From positions 1-24,172 of the forward strand of contig JBFFNE010000040.1 in the NCBI GenBank assembly GCA_041563315.1: 24,172 nucleotides of DNA, read 5' to 3'. This stretch comes from JBFEYJ01 sp041563315 (GTDB taxonomy: Bacteria > Pseudomonadota > Gammaproteobacteria > Thiohalomonadales > Thiohalomonadaceae). The translations under genes were made by a program, and so were the position numbers. The notes under the pieces were generated by a model. The model ran no database searches. It saw only the letters and a program-made list of their open reading frames with translations, and was not told the origin of the DNA. How positions within the stretch are numbered: position 1 is the first letter of the stretch; the number at the start of each line of letters is the position of its first letter. Shown one piece after another: positions 13,840-22,293 of the stretch.

Positions 13840-14118
13840 TCACAGACGTGTAGATTGCTGGACAAGCTCCAACAGACGCGGCACCGGTATGCCGGTCAGT
13901 GAACCCAGCGGGTTTAGCGGAGAACCGTCAGCGGCGAAGATCGCCTCTTCGATAGGGCAGATACTGGCGCACTGCGGATCGGCAAAATCCCCTTCACATT
14001 CGCTGCACTTTTTTGCATCGATCATAAAATGCGGTTTCGCCTCAATGATGGCCTCGCTCGGACAGACCTCCATACAGGCGAAGCAGTTAACACATGCGGT
14101 TTCAATTGACAGTGCCAT
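13840..14118 (-). CDS. fdxN: nif-associated 2[4Fe-4S] ferredoxin
   Basis: A 92-residue ferredoxin with two cluster motifs. CVNCFACMEVCP (C-x2-C-x2-C-x3-CP) lies near residues 9-20; CSECEGDFADPQCASICP (C-x2-C-x8-C-x3-CP) near residues 38-55. The 8-residue insertion in the second motif is typical of Alvin-type and FdxN ferredoxins. It probably carries electrons for NifB or for cofactor synthesis. AGGAGG lies about 7 bases before the start. The gap to nifB is 68 bases. The order nifB-fdxN is conserved in gammaproteobacterial diazotrophs. Confidence 0.9.
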   Translation of the reverse strand: MALSIETACVNCFACMEVCPSEAIIEAKPHFMIDAKKCSECEGDFADPQCASICPIEEAIFAADGSPLNPLGSLTGIPVPRLLELVQQSTRL

Positions 14119-14186
14119 ATTTCACCTCCTAGTTGTTGTCACCTGACTAGTGCAACACGACCTGCTTTGTGATGAAGTAATTTTTC

Positions 14187-15689
14187 TCACGCCACACTGG
14201 CTCCCATTTCAGCTGACTCGTCCAGCTTTCCTGCCTCCAGCCACTCCTGGTAGACCTTGGATACGGACTCCTCAATGGGCTCCATGGCATACTCACTAAC
14301 TGGCTGGATGCCTGCCTCCTCAAGCGCCTCATAGGGCGGCAGGCCGATACGGGCACTAAGCATCACCTCGCAGCCTTCCAGCGCGGCTATCACACGGCTC
14401 AGAGTACTTTCATCTTCATTGCAGGTGTCCTGGCCGACACAGTACTGATCGGCGCGGCGCGGTCCGATAAAACGCACTCCCTGGGAAGAGGCCTCGTAGA
14501 CCAGAAACTCGGTGGCATGACCGAAGTGCTGGTTGATGATGCCGCCCCCCTTGGTGGCAACAGCCATCAGTACCGGACGGGTTGCCGTTTTCATTTTCAA
14601 CGAATCGATAGAGACCGTCACCACACCCGGTGTGGCGTTCTGCTTGGCTTGGAGTTCCTCCTCGATTGCAGCATGAACGGCGGCACGTTTGACCATCGCC
14701 GCATCGTAGTCAATCTCCATCGCCTCGATCTTGTCCAGGGTGAATTCGGCACCGCGGTCCTCGCCGAGCAGGCCAACCGCGTCGGCCCGGCACTGGCGGC
14801 AGTGACGCATCATATTCATATCGCCGGCGCAGGAATCCTGCAGCGCCTGCAGCTCTTTGGCATTGGGACCACGTTGGCCCATGATGCCGTAATAGGTGCC
14901 GTGCTCCTCCTCGGCGATCAAGGGCATGACATTGTGAAGAAAGGCCCCCTTCTCCTTGACGATGCGACTGACCTCCTTGAGGTGTTCATCATTAACACCG
15001 GGGATCATCACCGAGTTGACCTTTACCAGCACGCCGCGTTCGACCAGCATCTCCAGTCCCTTCTGCTGCTGTTCAATGAGGATCCTGGCGCCCTTCTCCC
15101 CGCGAATACGACGATTTTTCCAAAAAATCCACGGATAGATCTTCGCCCCGACCTTGGGATCGACACAGTTGATGGTGATAGTAACGTGATCGATGTTGTG
15201 CTCACAGATCCGGTCCACCACATTGGGCAGATTAAGCCCATTGGTGGACACGCAGAGCTTGATGTCAGGAGCCTTTTCAGAGAGCTGACGGAAGGTCTCC
15301 AGAGTTCGTTCGGGCTGAGCCAGCGGATCGCCGGGGCCTGCAATGCCAAGCACTGTCATCTGCGGGATATTGGCGGCGACCGCCAGGGTTTTCTTTACCG
15401 CCTGATCCGGGGTAAGCAGTTCGGAGACCACGCCGGGACGTGATTCATTGGCACAGTCATACTTGCGGTTACAATAGTTGCACTGGATATTACAGGCCGG
15501 GGCCACCGCCACATGCATGCGTGCAAAGTAGTGATGGGCCTCTTCCGAATAGCAGGGATGATTATGAACCTTCTGCCGGATCTCTTCCGGCAGATGACTG
15601 AGCTGGTCATCACTGCCTCCGCAACCAGACGCTGCACACCCCTTCTTGACCTGCTCATCACCCGATGTTTCCAAAACCTTGAGATCCAT
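14187..15689 (-). CDS. nifB: NifB, FeMo-cofactor precursor (NifB-co) synthase
   Basis: A 500-residue radical SAM enzyme fused to a NifX-like domain, the usual proteobacterial length. The SAM cluster motif CNIQCNYC is at Cys66, Cys70, Cys73. The N-terminal GCAASGCGG (17-25) is the conserved leader. GIAGPGDPLAQPERTLE and VSTNGLNLP are SAM-binding strands. The C-terminal part (about 370-490) shows the NifX/NafY-type KGGGIINQHFGHATEFLVYE. NifB makes the 8Fe-9S-C precursor of all nitrogenase cofactors. The start at 15689 is chosen for GGAGG 6 bases upstream; the longer reading from 15758 would begin inside the sigma-54 promoter. The gene is first in its operon. Confidence 0.96.
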   Translation of the reverse strand: MDLKVLETSGDEQVKKGCAASGCGGSDDQLSHLPEEIRQKVHNHPCYSEEAHHYFARMHVAVAPACNIQCNYCNRKYDCANESRPGVVSELLTPDQAVKKTLAVAANIPQMTVLGIAGPGDPLAQPERTLETFRQLSEKAPDIKLCVSTNGLNLPNVVDRICEHNIDHVTITINCVDPKVGAKIYPWIFWKNRRIRGEKGARILIEQQQKGLEMLVERGVLVKVNSVMIPGVNDEHLKEVSRIVKEKGAFLHNVMPLIAEEEHGTYYGIMGQRGPNAKELQALQDSCAGDMNMMRHCRQCRADAVGLLGEDRGAEFTLDKIEAMEIDYDAAMVKRAAVHAAIEEELQAKQNATPGVVTVSIDSLKMKTATRPVLMAVATKGGGIINQHFGHATEFLVYEASSQGVRFIGPRRADQYCVGQDTCNEDESTLSRVIAALEGCEVMLSARIGLPPYEALEEAGIQPVSEYAMEPIEESVSKVYQEWLEAGKLDESAEMGASVA

Positions 15690-15753
15690 AACGGTCCTCC
15701 GCATCGTTCCAGCCCGCACCATGCACGACTGCTTTCTTTCCCATGTTTTACAG

Positions 15754-15769
15754 AGCAAAGGGCGTGCCG
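15754..15769 (-). promoter_or_regulatory. Sigma-54 (-24/-12) promoter of nifB
   Basis: On the minus strand CGGCACGCCCTTTGCT matches TGGCACG-N4-TTGCW at all but the first base, with GG and GC 10 bases apart. The start site would be near 15744, about 55 bases before the ATG. Confidence 0.85.
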
Positions 15770-15820
15770 TTTTTTATTTTTTAGCAGATACAGGATCTTA
15801 GCGATAATGCCTTCCCTCTT

Positions 15821-15836
15821 TGTGGCAAATGCGACA
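15821..15836. promoter_or_regulatory. NifA upstream activator sequence of nifB
   Basis: TGTGGCAAATGCGACA fits TGT-N10-ACA and is centred about 84 bases upstream of the predicted nifB start site, a normal distance for NifA enhancers. Confidence 0.8.
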
Positions 15837-16101
15837 AGGCGGAAACGACAATCTGCAGCAAAGAAACAAACATAGAATTTCGTAGACGAAAAAGCGCAAA
15901 GACACAGAGGCCACAACGGCTATTGGTGATATCAGACAGACGTCACACCTGGCCATCGACGACAGAACAAATAGCGGCTTGATAATTCACGGGGCAATGG
16001 GAAACATTCGCCGAGAGAACTCGGGATGACATACACGCCATCGATACAGTTCATGCAATTCCCTTTTCGTCTTCGCGCCCTTTGCGTTAAAAGGCTTTTA
16101 A
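15837..16101. other. Intergenic region nifA / nifB upstream of the NifA site
   Basis: About 265 bases after the end of nifA. They carry two copies of the dispersed purine-rich repeat in opposite orientation: AAGCGCAAAGACACAGAG at 15892-15909 (plus) and, at 16062-16094 on the minus strand, a form containing CGCAAAGGGCGCGAAGACG. No gene or clear terminator is seen. Confidence 0.45.
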
Positions 16102-17685
16102 TCAAATCCTTCTGACCTTGATATTGAGCGTCTGGATGCGATAGGCAATCTGGCGCGGCGTCATACGCAAGAGTCTAGCTGCCTTGGCCTGTACCCAGCC
16201 GGCTTGTTCCAGCGCGGCGATGATACGTTCACGCTCATCGAGGCTGGGGTCGTCAAGCGCCGCGCTCGGTGGCACGTCACTTTTGCGTGATGGGGAGATG
16301 ACTGCCGCCTCATCAATCCCACTCAGCGTAACCGCCTCACGATCAATGGCACCGTTTTCACTCATAATCGCTGCTCGTTCAAGCGAATTTTCCAGCTCAC
16401 GTACATTGCCCGGCCAACTGTGACGCATCAGCAGGCGAAGTGCACTTTCGGTGATGCTCAACGCCCTCCCCTGCTGTTTGGCGATTTTCTGAATCAGGAA
16501 GTTTACCAGTTCAGGAATGTCCTCACTGCGATCGCGTAGCGGCGGCATGGTGATCGGCATGACGTTCAGACGGTAGTAGAGGTCCTCACGAAAATCTCCC
16601 ACCTCGACTTCCGATTCCAGATCCTTGTTGGTGGCGGCGATAATCCGCACATCGACTTTAATCGTCTTGTTACTGCCGATCCGCTCGAATTCCCCCTCCT
16701 GCAGCACGCGCAGCAGCTTGGCCTGGAAGGTGGGCGAGATCTCACCGATCTCATCGAGAAAGATGGTGCCGCCGTCAGCCTGCTCGAAACGGCCCTTGCG
16801 CTGACTGGACGCACCGGTAAAGGCCCCCTTTTCGTGACCGAACAGCTCGGACTCCAACAGATTGTCGGGCAGTGCGGCACAGTTGAGTTTAATGAATGAG
16901 CCGCTGGCACGCGGCGAGTTGTAGTGGATGGCGTTGGCAATCAGCTCCTTACCGGTGCCTGACTCACCACGCACCAACACGGTGGTGTTCCACTTGGCCA
17001 CCTGGCGTACCTGTTCAAAGACGCGTCGCATCACCGGGGTACGGCCGACCATGTTGTCAAAGCCGTAATTAGAGCGCACAGCACGGCGCAGCCGATCACG
17101 TTCATCGGCCAAATCGCGTTTTTCCTCGGCCACCTGCCAGGAGAGGCGCACGCTTTGTGCGATGAGGTTGGCGACCATTTCGAGAAAGCGCGAGCGCTCT
17201 TCAAGCTCCTCTTCACTGCCGCTGTTCGGCTGGGCGGCAAGGACCCCGACCACACCATGATCGCCAATCTTGATCGGCACACCAATGAACGGCAAACCGG
17301 CATCATAGATACCGAGACGATCGAGAAAATTCGGTTCGGCGCCAACACACTCGGCGACCATCTTTCGCCCGGTAGCCAGTATACTGCCGACGATACCTTC
17401 ACCGGCACGATAGCTTATCTTGCTAACCACCTTCGGCTCGACACCATACAGGGCTACAACAGACTGTTCGCTCGACTCCGGATTTTTCAGCGTCACCATA
17501 CCCAGCTGCATACCGGCATACTGATGCAGCTCGTTCAATACGCTGTCGAGGGTTTCGTGCAGATTTAATGAGCGGCTCAGAACCTGGCTGACACGATACA
17601 GTGTCTCCAGCTCAGTATTGATCAGGCAGGCCTTGGGATCACAGCTTGCATCGTTAATTTTCACTATATTCATCGTTCCCACCAT
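16102..17685 (-). CDS. nifA: NifA, sigma-54-dependent activator of nif genes
   Basis: A 527-residue enhancer-binding protein. An N-terminal GAF domain spans about 28-185. The AAA+ domain (about 212-440) has Walker A GESGTGKE at about 240-247, the sigma-54 contact loop GAFTGA near 287-292 and Walker B GGTIFLDEIGE. The C-terminal Fis-type helix-turn-helix (about 486-527) reads AALEQAGWVQAKAARLLRMT and is nearly the same as in Azotobacter NifA. The oxygen-sensing C-x4-C linker of alphaproteobacterial NifA is absent, as expected for a NifL-controlled form. It binds TGT-N10-ACA sites. Start 17685 lies 3 bases after the nifL stop; an in-frame ATG at 17673 is the alternative. Coupling to nifL fits stoichiometric NifL-NifA. 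Confidence 0.97.
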   Translation of the reverse strand: MVGTMNIVKINDASCDPKACLINTELETLYRVSQVLSRSLNLHETLDSVLNELHQYAGMQLGMVTLKNPESSEQSVVALYGVEPKVVSKISYRAGEGIVGSILATGRKMVAECVGAEPNFLDRLGIYDAGLPFIGVPIKIGDHGVVGVLAAQPNSGSEEELEERSRFLEMVANLIAQSVRLSWQVAEEKRDLADERDRLRRAVRSNYGFDNMVGRTPVMRRVFEQVRQVAKWNTTVLVRGESGTGKELIANAIHYNSPRASGSFIKLNCAALPDNLLESELFGHEKGAFTGASSQRKGRFEQADGGTIFLDEIGEISPTFQAKLLRVLQEGEFERIGSNKTIKVDVRIIAATNKDLESEVEVGDFREDLYYRLNVMPITMPPLRDRSEDIPELVNFLIQKIAKQQGRALSITESALRLLMRHSWPGNVRELENSLERAAIMSENGAIDREAVTLSGIDEAAVISPSRKSDVPPSAALDDPSLDERERIIAALEQAGWVQAKAARLLRMTPRQIAYRIQTLNIKVRRI

Positions 17686-17688
17686 TGC

Positions 17689-19332
17689 TTAAACTCTCGC
17701 TACCGGAAAACGGATCTGCACTCGACAACCATCGGCATAGTCCGGATCTATTTCAATCGTTCCCGCGTGCTGATTGATGACCTCCTGCACCAGACTCAGC
17801 CCCATGCCAGTGTGGTGGCCTGAACTCCCACTCCGGGTGGAAAAGAACGGCTCGAACACTTTTAATCGCATCGTCTCAGGAACTCCGGGACCGCTATCGG
17901 TAATGCTGAAGCAGACCCAACTCTCCTCTGATGTGGTCTGTAGCACGATTTCACGCAAGCCCGCGTCACTGTCGCTAATCGCATCGATAGCATTGTCCAG
18001 CAACTGTTTGACCATACTGCGTAAATTGGGCTCCAAACCATGAAGCGGCGGCAAGGTCGGCAAAGGCTGCCAGTCAATGACGATCCCCTGGCTTAACAAA
18101 CGTTCTGTCGAGACCAACAACACATCGTGGATAATGCGATTAAAATTTATCGAGGAAGGTTCTATTACGGAGGCCTGAGGGATCGCGTTATGCAGATTCC
18201 TAAGGATATTCTCCCCCTGCTCCCTCACCTCACTTAAAACGGAAAGCAACGTTCCGTCCATGGCATTTTTGGCCTCGCGTCGCTGCAACATATCCAACGC
18301 CGCACTCAACATGTTGAACGGGCTCTCCAGCTGGTAGACCGCCGCCGCCAGGGTTTCGCGCACACCTTGTGTCAATTCCTCTTCGGCCATCAACCTCCGC
18401 ATGGCATTACGACGGATCTCCTCCTGCTGTTGCTTCTGCGCCGTGATCTCCTGGGCGAGTAACAACAGGTAGGGAACCTTTTCACCACTGAAAAAGGCAT
18501 CGGCAGTGGAAGCTAGCTCACGAAACCAGATACCTGAGACGAGGAACCAGCGTGGTTCAACACCACCACGGATGTAGCAAGGCACTTCTATTTCATGGAA
18601 AGACTGACGTTGTTCGAGAATCGTGCTGAATCCAGCATCCTCTTTCACCATCGAATCCAGCAGCGCGTGCGCCGTTTCCTTGCCCCGCATATCACCAACC
18701 AGCTTCTTGTAGGCATGGTTATCAAGCAGCACCTTGTGATGTGTATCAAGCACGGCCATGGCGGCCGGTGTCGAATCGATCACCGATTCGATCAACGCTT
18801 TCTGGTTCTTAACCTGCTGCTCCAGGGCAAAGACGGCGGTGATGTCCCGGTGGATGCCCAGGTAATGTGTCGGTTCACCGTCCTTATCCAGCACCGGGGT
18901 GATGCACAGTTCGGCCAGGTAACGGCTGCCATCCTTGCGCTTGTTAACCATCACTCCGCTCCAGCGCTGCTTCTCCAGCAGCGTCTGCCAAAGCGCTTGA
19001 TAGACCTCCAGCGGTGTGGATTTATAGGAGAGTACCGATTCATTCCTGCCGATGATCTCATCGGGCGAATAGCCGGTGACCTCAGTGAAACAGGCGTTGG
19101 CGTAAAGGATATTGGCGTTGAGATCGGTGATGGAGACAGCGACCGGCGACTGCTCGAGCGCCTTTTCAAGAATTTGGGGTGGCAGGGGCTGTTCCTGCTC
19201 CACTTCCCACTCAGCCAAGAGCGAACGGAGCGTCTTTGCCAGCGTTGGCGAGGGAGCATGCAGGTAACTTTCCACCAGACGACTCAATGCCTGGGTGGAA
19301 ACCGACGGGAAATTCACTTTTAACTCAGTCAT
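17689..19332 (-). CDS. nifL: NifL, redox- and nucleotide-sensing anti-activator of NifA
   Basis: A 547-residue sensor. PAS1 (about 55-160) carries the FAD-site pattern of NifL, including AVSITDLNANILYANACF and RNESVLSYKSTPLEVYQALW. A second PAS-like region covers about 180-290. The central helical region reads AEEELTQGVRETLAAAVYQL. The C-terminal GHKL ATPase-like domain shows the N box LLDNAIDAI, the G1 box DSGPGVPE and the G2 box HTGMGLSLVQEV. No phosphoacceptor His is visible in the equivalent helix (it reads LESPFNML), in line with NifL acting by binding NifA rather than by phosphotransfer. Reduced NifL releases NifA. Start 19332 has AAGG 9 bases upstream; the extension to 19353 lacks a ribosome site. 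It is divergent from rnfA. Confidence 0.95.
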   Translation of the reverse strand: MTELKVNFPSVSTQALSRLVESYLHAPSPTLAKTLRSLLAEWEVEQEQPLPPQILEKALEQSPVAVSITDLNANILYANACFTEVTGYSPDEIIGRNESVLSYKSTPLEVYQALWQTLLEKQRWSGVMVNKRKDGSRYLAELCITPVLDKDGEPTHYLGIHRDITAVFALEQQVKNQKALIESVIDSTPAAMAVLDTHHKVLLDNHAYKKLVGDMRGKETAHALLDSMVKEDAGFSTILEQRQSFHEIEVPCYIRGGVEPRWFLVSGIWFRELASTADAFFSGEKVPYLLLLAQEITAQKQQQEEIRRNAMRRLMAEEELTQGVRETLAAAVYQLESPFNMLSAALDMLQRREAKNAMDGTLLSVLSEVREQGENILRNLHNAIPQASVIEPSSINFNRIIHDVLLVSTERLLSQGIVIDWQPLPTLPPLHGLEPNLRSMVKQLLDNAIDAISDSDAGLREIVLQTTSEESWVCFSITDSGPGVPETMRLKVFEPFFSTRSGSSGHHTGMGLSLVQEVINQHAGTIEIDPDYADGCRVQIRFPVARV

Positions 19333-19440
19333 AACGGCAGGCCTTGCATGCAATGTTTCTTAACAACACTGCAAAACACATGCCCGCCCTTCCACCCAGC
19401 TCTAGCCGTTGTGCCCTTTGTCACGCACGCCCTTGTGCTA

Positions 19441-19456
19441 TGTCGTAATCACGACA
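19441..19456. promoter_or_regulatory. NifA upstream activator sequence in the nifL-rnfA gap
   Basis: TGTCGTAATCACGACA fits TGT-N10-ACA and is a perfect 6-4-6 dyad (TGTCGT/ACGACA). Its centre is about 162 bases upstream of the predicted rnfA start site. Confidence 0.68.
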
Positions 19457-19497
19457 AATCCCACGTAAGGCTTCGGACCAAACACGACAACTTGACG

Positions 19498-19513
19498 TGC
19501 CATTTGCGCACCA
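19498..19513 (-). promoter_or_regulatory. Weak sigma-54-like element facing nifL
   Basis: On the minus strand TGGTGCGCAAATGGCA keeps GG and GC 10 bases apart and matches nine of twelve consensus positions. The start site would be near 19487, about 155 bases before nifL. nifLA is not NifA-dependent in Azotobacter, so this may be fortuitous. Confidence 0.22.
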
Positions 19514-19584
19514 ATCCTGTGCAAACAGGTCAAAACCGTGCGATTTGCGTGCTTTTTATTCGGGGAAGTCCATGGAAAATCGTG

Positions 19585-19600
19585 TGGCATGGTTGATGCA
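19585..19600 (+). promoter_or_regulatory. Sigma-54 (-24/-12) promoter of the rnf operon
   Basis: TGGCATGGTTGATGCA has GG (19586-19587) and GC (19598-19599) 10 bases apart, with TGGCA intact and TGCA at -12. The start site would be near 19611, about 52 bases before rnfA. Confidence 0.7.
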
Positions 19601-19662
19601 AATGAACAAAGGGAAACACAAACACCATAAAGCGCGACGACAACGCTTCCAAGAGGACCGTG

Positions 19663-20244
19663 ATGACTGACTACCTTCTGCTGTTACTGGGTACGGCCCT
19701 GGTAAATAACGTGGTACTGGTGAAATTTCTCGGCCTGTGTCCGTTCATGGGGGTCTCCAACAAGCTCGATACCGCACTGGGTATGGGCCTGGCCACCACC
19801 TTCGTTCTCACGCTGGCTTCGGTGGCCAGCTGGCTGCTGGAAGAATTTGTACTGGTGCCGCTGCATATCGAATTCCTGCGCATCCTCTCTTTCATCCTGG
19901 TGATCGCCGCCGTGGTGCAATTCACCGAGATGGTAGTGCGCAAGACCAGCCCCCTGCTCTATCAACTGCTCGGTATCTTCCTGCCGCTTATCACCACCAA
20001 TTGCGCTGTGCTTGGCGTGGCACTGCTCAATGTGCAGGAGGAGAACGGCTTTATCGAGAGTTTCATATACGGCCTGGGATCGGCGCTGGGTTTTACGCTG
20101 GTGATGGTGTTGTTCGCCGGCATTCGCGAGCGACTGGCATTGGCGAATGTGCCGGTGGCCTTTGCCGGTGCTCCCATCGCCTTTATCGCTGCCGGGCTGC
20201 TATCGCTAGCCTTTATGGGTTTTTCCGGTCTACCAGTCAAATAA
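19663..20244 (+). CDS. rnfA: RnfA, ion-translocating oxidoreductase membrane subunit
   Basis: A 193-residue inner-membrane protein with about six hydrophobic segments. It opens MTDYLLLLLGTALVNNVVLV and includes KFLGLCPFMGVSNKLDTALG and LITTNCAVLGVALL, both invariant in RnfA/NqrE; the two Cys (in FLGLCP and TTNCA) are the ligands of the shared RnfA-RnfE [2Fe-2S] cluster. Rnf couples ion movement to electron transfer between NADH and ferredoxin; in diazotrophs it runs towards reduced ferredoxin for nitrogenase. The ATG at 19663 has AGAGG 6 bases upstream; GTG 19660 is in frame but too close to it. First gene of the operon. Confidence 0.95.
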   Translation: MTDYLLLLLGTALVNNVVLVKFLGLCPFMGVSNKLDTALGMGLATTFVLTLASVASWLLEEFVLVPLHIEFLRILSFILVIAAVVQFTEMVVRKTSPLLYQLLGIFLPLITTNCAVLGVALLNVQEENGFIESFIYGLGSALGFTLVMVLFAGIRERLALANVPVAFAGAPIAFIAAGLLSLAFMGFSGLPVK

Positions 20245-20257
20245 AAGGAGATAAATG

Positions 20258-20800
20258 ATGCATGCCATAGTCGCTCTCACTGTTCTCGGCCTGTTTCTCG
20301 GTTTCCTGCTTGGCATGGCGGCGAAGCGGTTCAAGGTGGAAAGCGATCCTCTCGTCGATGAGATCGATGCACTGTTGCCCGGGACCAATTGCGGTCAGTG
20401 CGGATTTCCCGGCTGTCCGGCAGCAGCACAGGCGCTTGCCCATGGTGAGGCACCGGTGACGGTCTGCCCACCAGGCGGCAAGTCACTGGCTGAAACGCTG
20501 GCAACAAAACTCGGCGTAAGTTTCGATGCCTCGGCGATGGAGGATGGGCCAACCATGCTGGCCAAGGTTAATGAGGAACTTTGCATCGGCTGCATCAAGT
20601 GTTTCCGTGAATGCCCGACCGATGCCATCGTCGGCGCACCCAAGCAGATCCATGTGGTGATGCAGCAAGCCTGCACCGGCTGCAGCAAGTGCGTGGATAT
20701 TTGCCCGACCATGTGCATCGAAATGTTCGTGCCACCCACCACGCTGCCCGAATGGCGCTGGCCGAAACCGCAAAACAACATTATCGCCAAGGCAGCGTAG
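20258..20800 (+). CDS. rnfB: RnfB, Fe-S ferredoxin-interacting subunit
   Basis: A 180-residue subunit. One N-terminal membrane helix (about 2-22) is followed by the RnfB cluster motif TNCGQCGFPGCPAAAQAL with a later VCPPGG. Then come two ferredoxin-type [4Fe-4S] motifs, CIGCIKCFRECP and CTGCSKCVDICP. RnfB passes electrons between the membrane core and soluble ferredoxin. AAGGAG lies 7 bases before ATG 20258; an adjacent in-frame ATG at 20255 would add one residue. It follows rnfA by 13 bases. Confidence 0.95.
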   Translation: MHAIVALTVLGLFLGFLLGMAAKRFKVESDPLVDEIDALLPGTNCGQCGFPGCPAAAQALAHGEAPVTVCPPGGKSLAETLATKLGVSFDASAMEDGPTMLAKVNEELCIGCIKCFRECPTDAIVGAPKQIHVVMQQACTGCSKCVDICPTMCIEMFVPPTTLPEWRWPKPQNNIIAKAA

Positions 20801-20811
20801 GAGTACTGAAC

Positions 20812-22293
20812 ATGCGCCTGTTTCGCTTCAAGGGTGGTGCCCACCCGGATGAACACAAGGTCACGACCGAGCTTCCGATCACGCCGATGCCAGTGCCAAA
20901 GCGGCTCTATCTTCCACTGCAGCAACATATCGGCGCGGCAGCCGAACCGGTAGTGAATGTCGGCGAACGGGTAGTCAAGGGACAACGGCTGGCCAAGGCC
21001 AACGGTCCGGTGTCGGCCCCGGTTCACGCATCCACCTCCGGGTTCATCGCCGCAATAGATGAATACACAGCCCCACACCCCTCCGGGCTGCCGGTGAAAA
21101 GCATTATCCTCGAGGCCGATGGCAAAGATGAGTGGGGCGATAATATTATCCCCATCGATCCATTCCAGCTCAGCGCCGAGGAAATCGCACAACAGGTTGG
21201 CGAGGCCGGCATTGTGGGCATGGGTGGCGCCGCCTTTCCGGCAGCCGTCAAGCTCAACCTGCGCAACAAACACCGTATCCACACCTTGATTATCAACGGC
21301 GGCGAGTGCGAGCCCTACCTCACCTGCGATGATCGCCTGATGCAGGAGCGCCCCGATCCGATCATCGACGGCGTACGGCTGATGCTCAGGGCACTGCAGT
21401 GCACACACGCACTGATTGCCGTGGAGAACAACAAGCCAGCGGCGCAACAGGCCTTGCGAGAGGCCAGCATGGTATTCCCAGAGATTAAGGTGGTAGGGGT
21501 ACCGACCCGCTATCCGATGGGTTCGGAAAAACAGATGATCCAGACCCTGACCGGGCTGGAGGTTCCGGCCGGAGGCCTCGGCGCTGACATCGGCGTTATC
21601 GTGCACAACGTTGCCACCGCCTACGCGGTGCAACAGGCATTGCGTCATGGGCGGCCGCTTATCTCGCGCATCGTCACCGTCAGCGGTGGCGCGATCAAAA
21701 CACCGGCCAATATTGAGGTGCCACTGGGCACCCTGGCCGAGGAGTTGGTCGAGTTCTGTGGGGGCCTGAGCGAAACACCGAAGCGTCAGCTGCTCGGCGG
21801 GCCGATGATGGGAACCTCCCTGCCCCATCTCAACGTACCCATCGTAAAAGGAAGCAATGGTGTGCTAGCGCTCAGTGAGGGGGAGATGCGACTGCAACCG
21901 GTGCCCCAGCCCTGCATACGCTGCGGTCGCTGCGTACAGGCCTGCCCGGTGGGCCTGCTGCCGCTGGAGATGGCGGCACGGGCGCGTAACGGCAAGGTCG
22001 AGGAGACCCTCGACTACGGCCTGATGGATTGCATCGCCTGCGGTACCTGCAGCTATGTCTGCCCCGCCGCCATCCCATTGACCCAGTACTTCAATTTCGC
22101 CAAGGGTGAATTGACGCGCAAGCGCACGGAAGCACAGAAAGCAGAACGTACCCGTGAACTGGCGAAGACACGACAAGCACGACTTGAGCGTGAGGCGCAA
22201 GAAAAGAAAGCCGCCGCCGCCCGGCGCAAAGCCGAACGTGAAGCAAAGAAACGCGCCGAACAGGCTGCCAAAGAGAAGGAAGCGGTATCATGA
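20812..22293 (+). CDS. rnfC: RnfC, NADH-binding flavin/Fe-S subunit
   Basis: A 493-residue peripheral subunit. It starts MRLFRFKGGAHPDEHK, the conserved RnfC opening (GGxHP). GMGGAAFPAAVKL is the NADH/FMN-binding Gly-rich loop and INGGECEPYLTCDDRLM is a family signature. Two [4Fe-4S] motifs follow, CIRCGRCVQACP and CIACGTCSYVCP, at about residues 369-415. The last 60 residues are a Lys/Glu/Ala/Arg-rich helix, probably coiled coil, of the kind seen in proteobacterial RnfC but short. AGGAG lies 8 bases before the ATG. The gene overlaps rnfD by 4 bases. Confidence 0.95.
   Translation: MRLFRFKGGAHPDEHKVTTELPITPMPVPKRLYLPLQQHIGAAAEPVVNVGERVVKGQRLAKANGPVSAPVHASTSGFIAAIDEYTAPHPSGLPVKSIILEADGKDEWGDNIIPIDPFQLSAEEIAQQVGEAGIVGMGGAAFPAAVKLNLRNKHRIHTLIINGGECEPYLTCDDRLMQERPDPIIDGVRLMLRALQCTHALIAVENNKPAAQQALREASMVFPEIKVVGVPTRYPMGSEKQMIQTLTGLEVPAGGLGADIGVIVHNVATAYAVQQALRHGRPLISRIVTVSGGAIKTPANIEVPLGTLAEELVEFCGGLSETPKRQLLGGPMMGTSLPHLNVPIVKGSNGVLALSEGEMRLQPVPQPCIRCGRCVQACPVGLLPLEMAARARNGKVEETLDYGLMDCIACGTCSYVCPAAIPLTQYFNFAKGELTRKRTEAQKAERTRELAKTRQARLEREAQEKKAAAARRKAEREAKKRAEQAAKEKEAVS

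Noticed and set aside
14517..15443. 308-codon plus-strand open frame opposite nifB
   Set aside because: It is antisense to the clearly recognised nifB gene and shows no family motif; it is a shadow caused by GC-rich codons.
18595..19323. 242-codon plus-strand open frame opposite nifL
   Set aside because: Antisense to the conserved PAS region of nifL; no ribosome site and no recognisable motif.
20395..21828. 477-codon minus-strand open frame opposite rnfB-rnfC
   Set aside because: It lies antisense to two well-conserved Rnf genes and is rich in His/Gly/Cys with no domain pattern, typical of a shadow frame.
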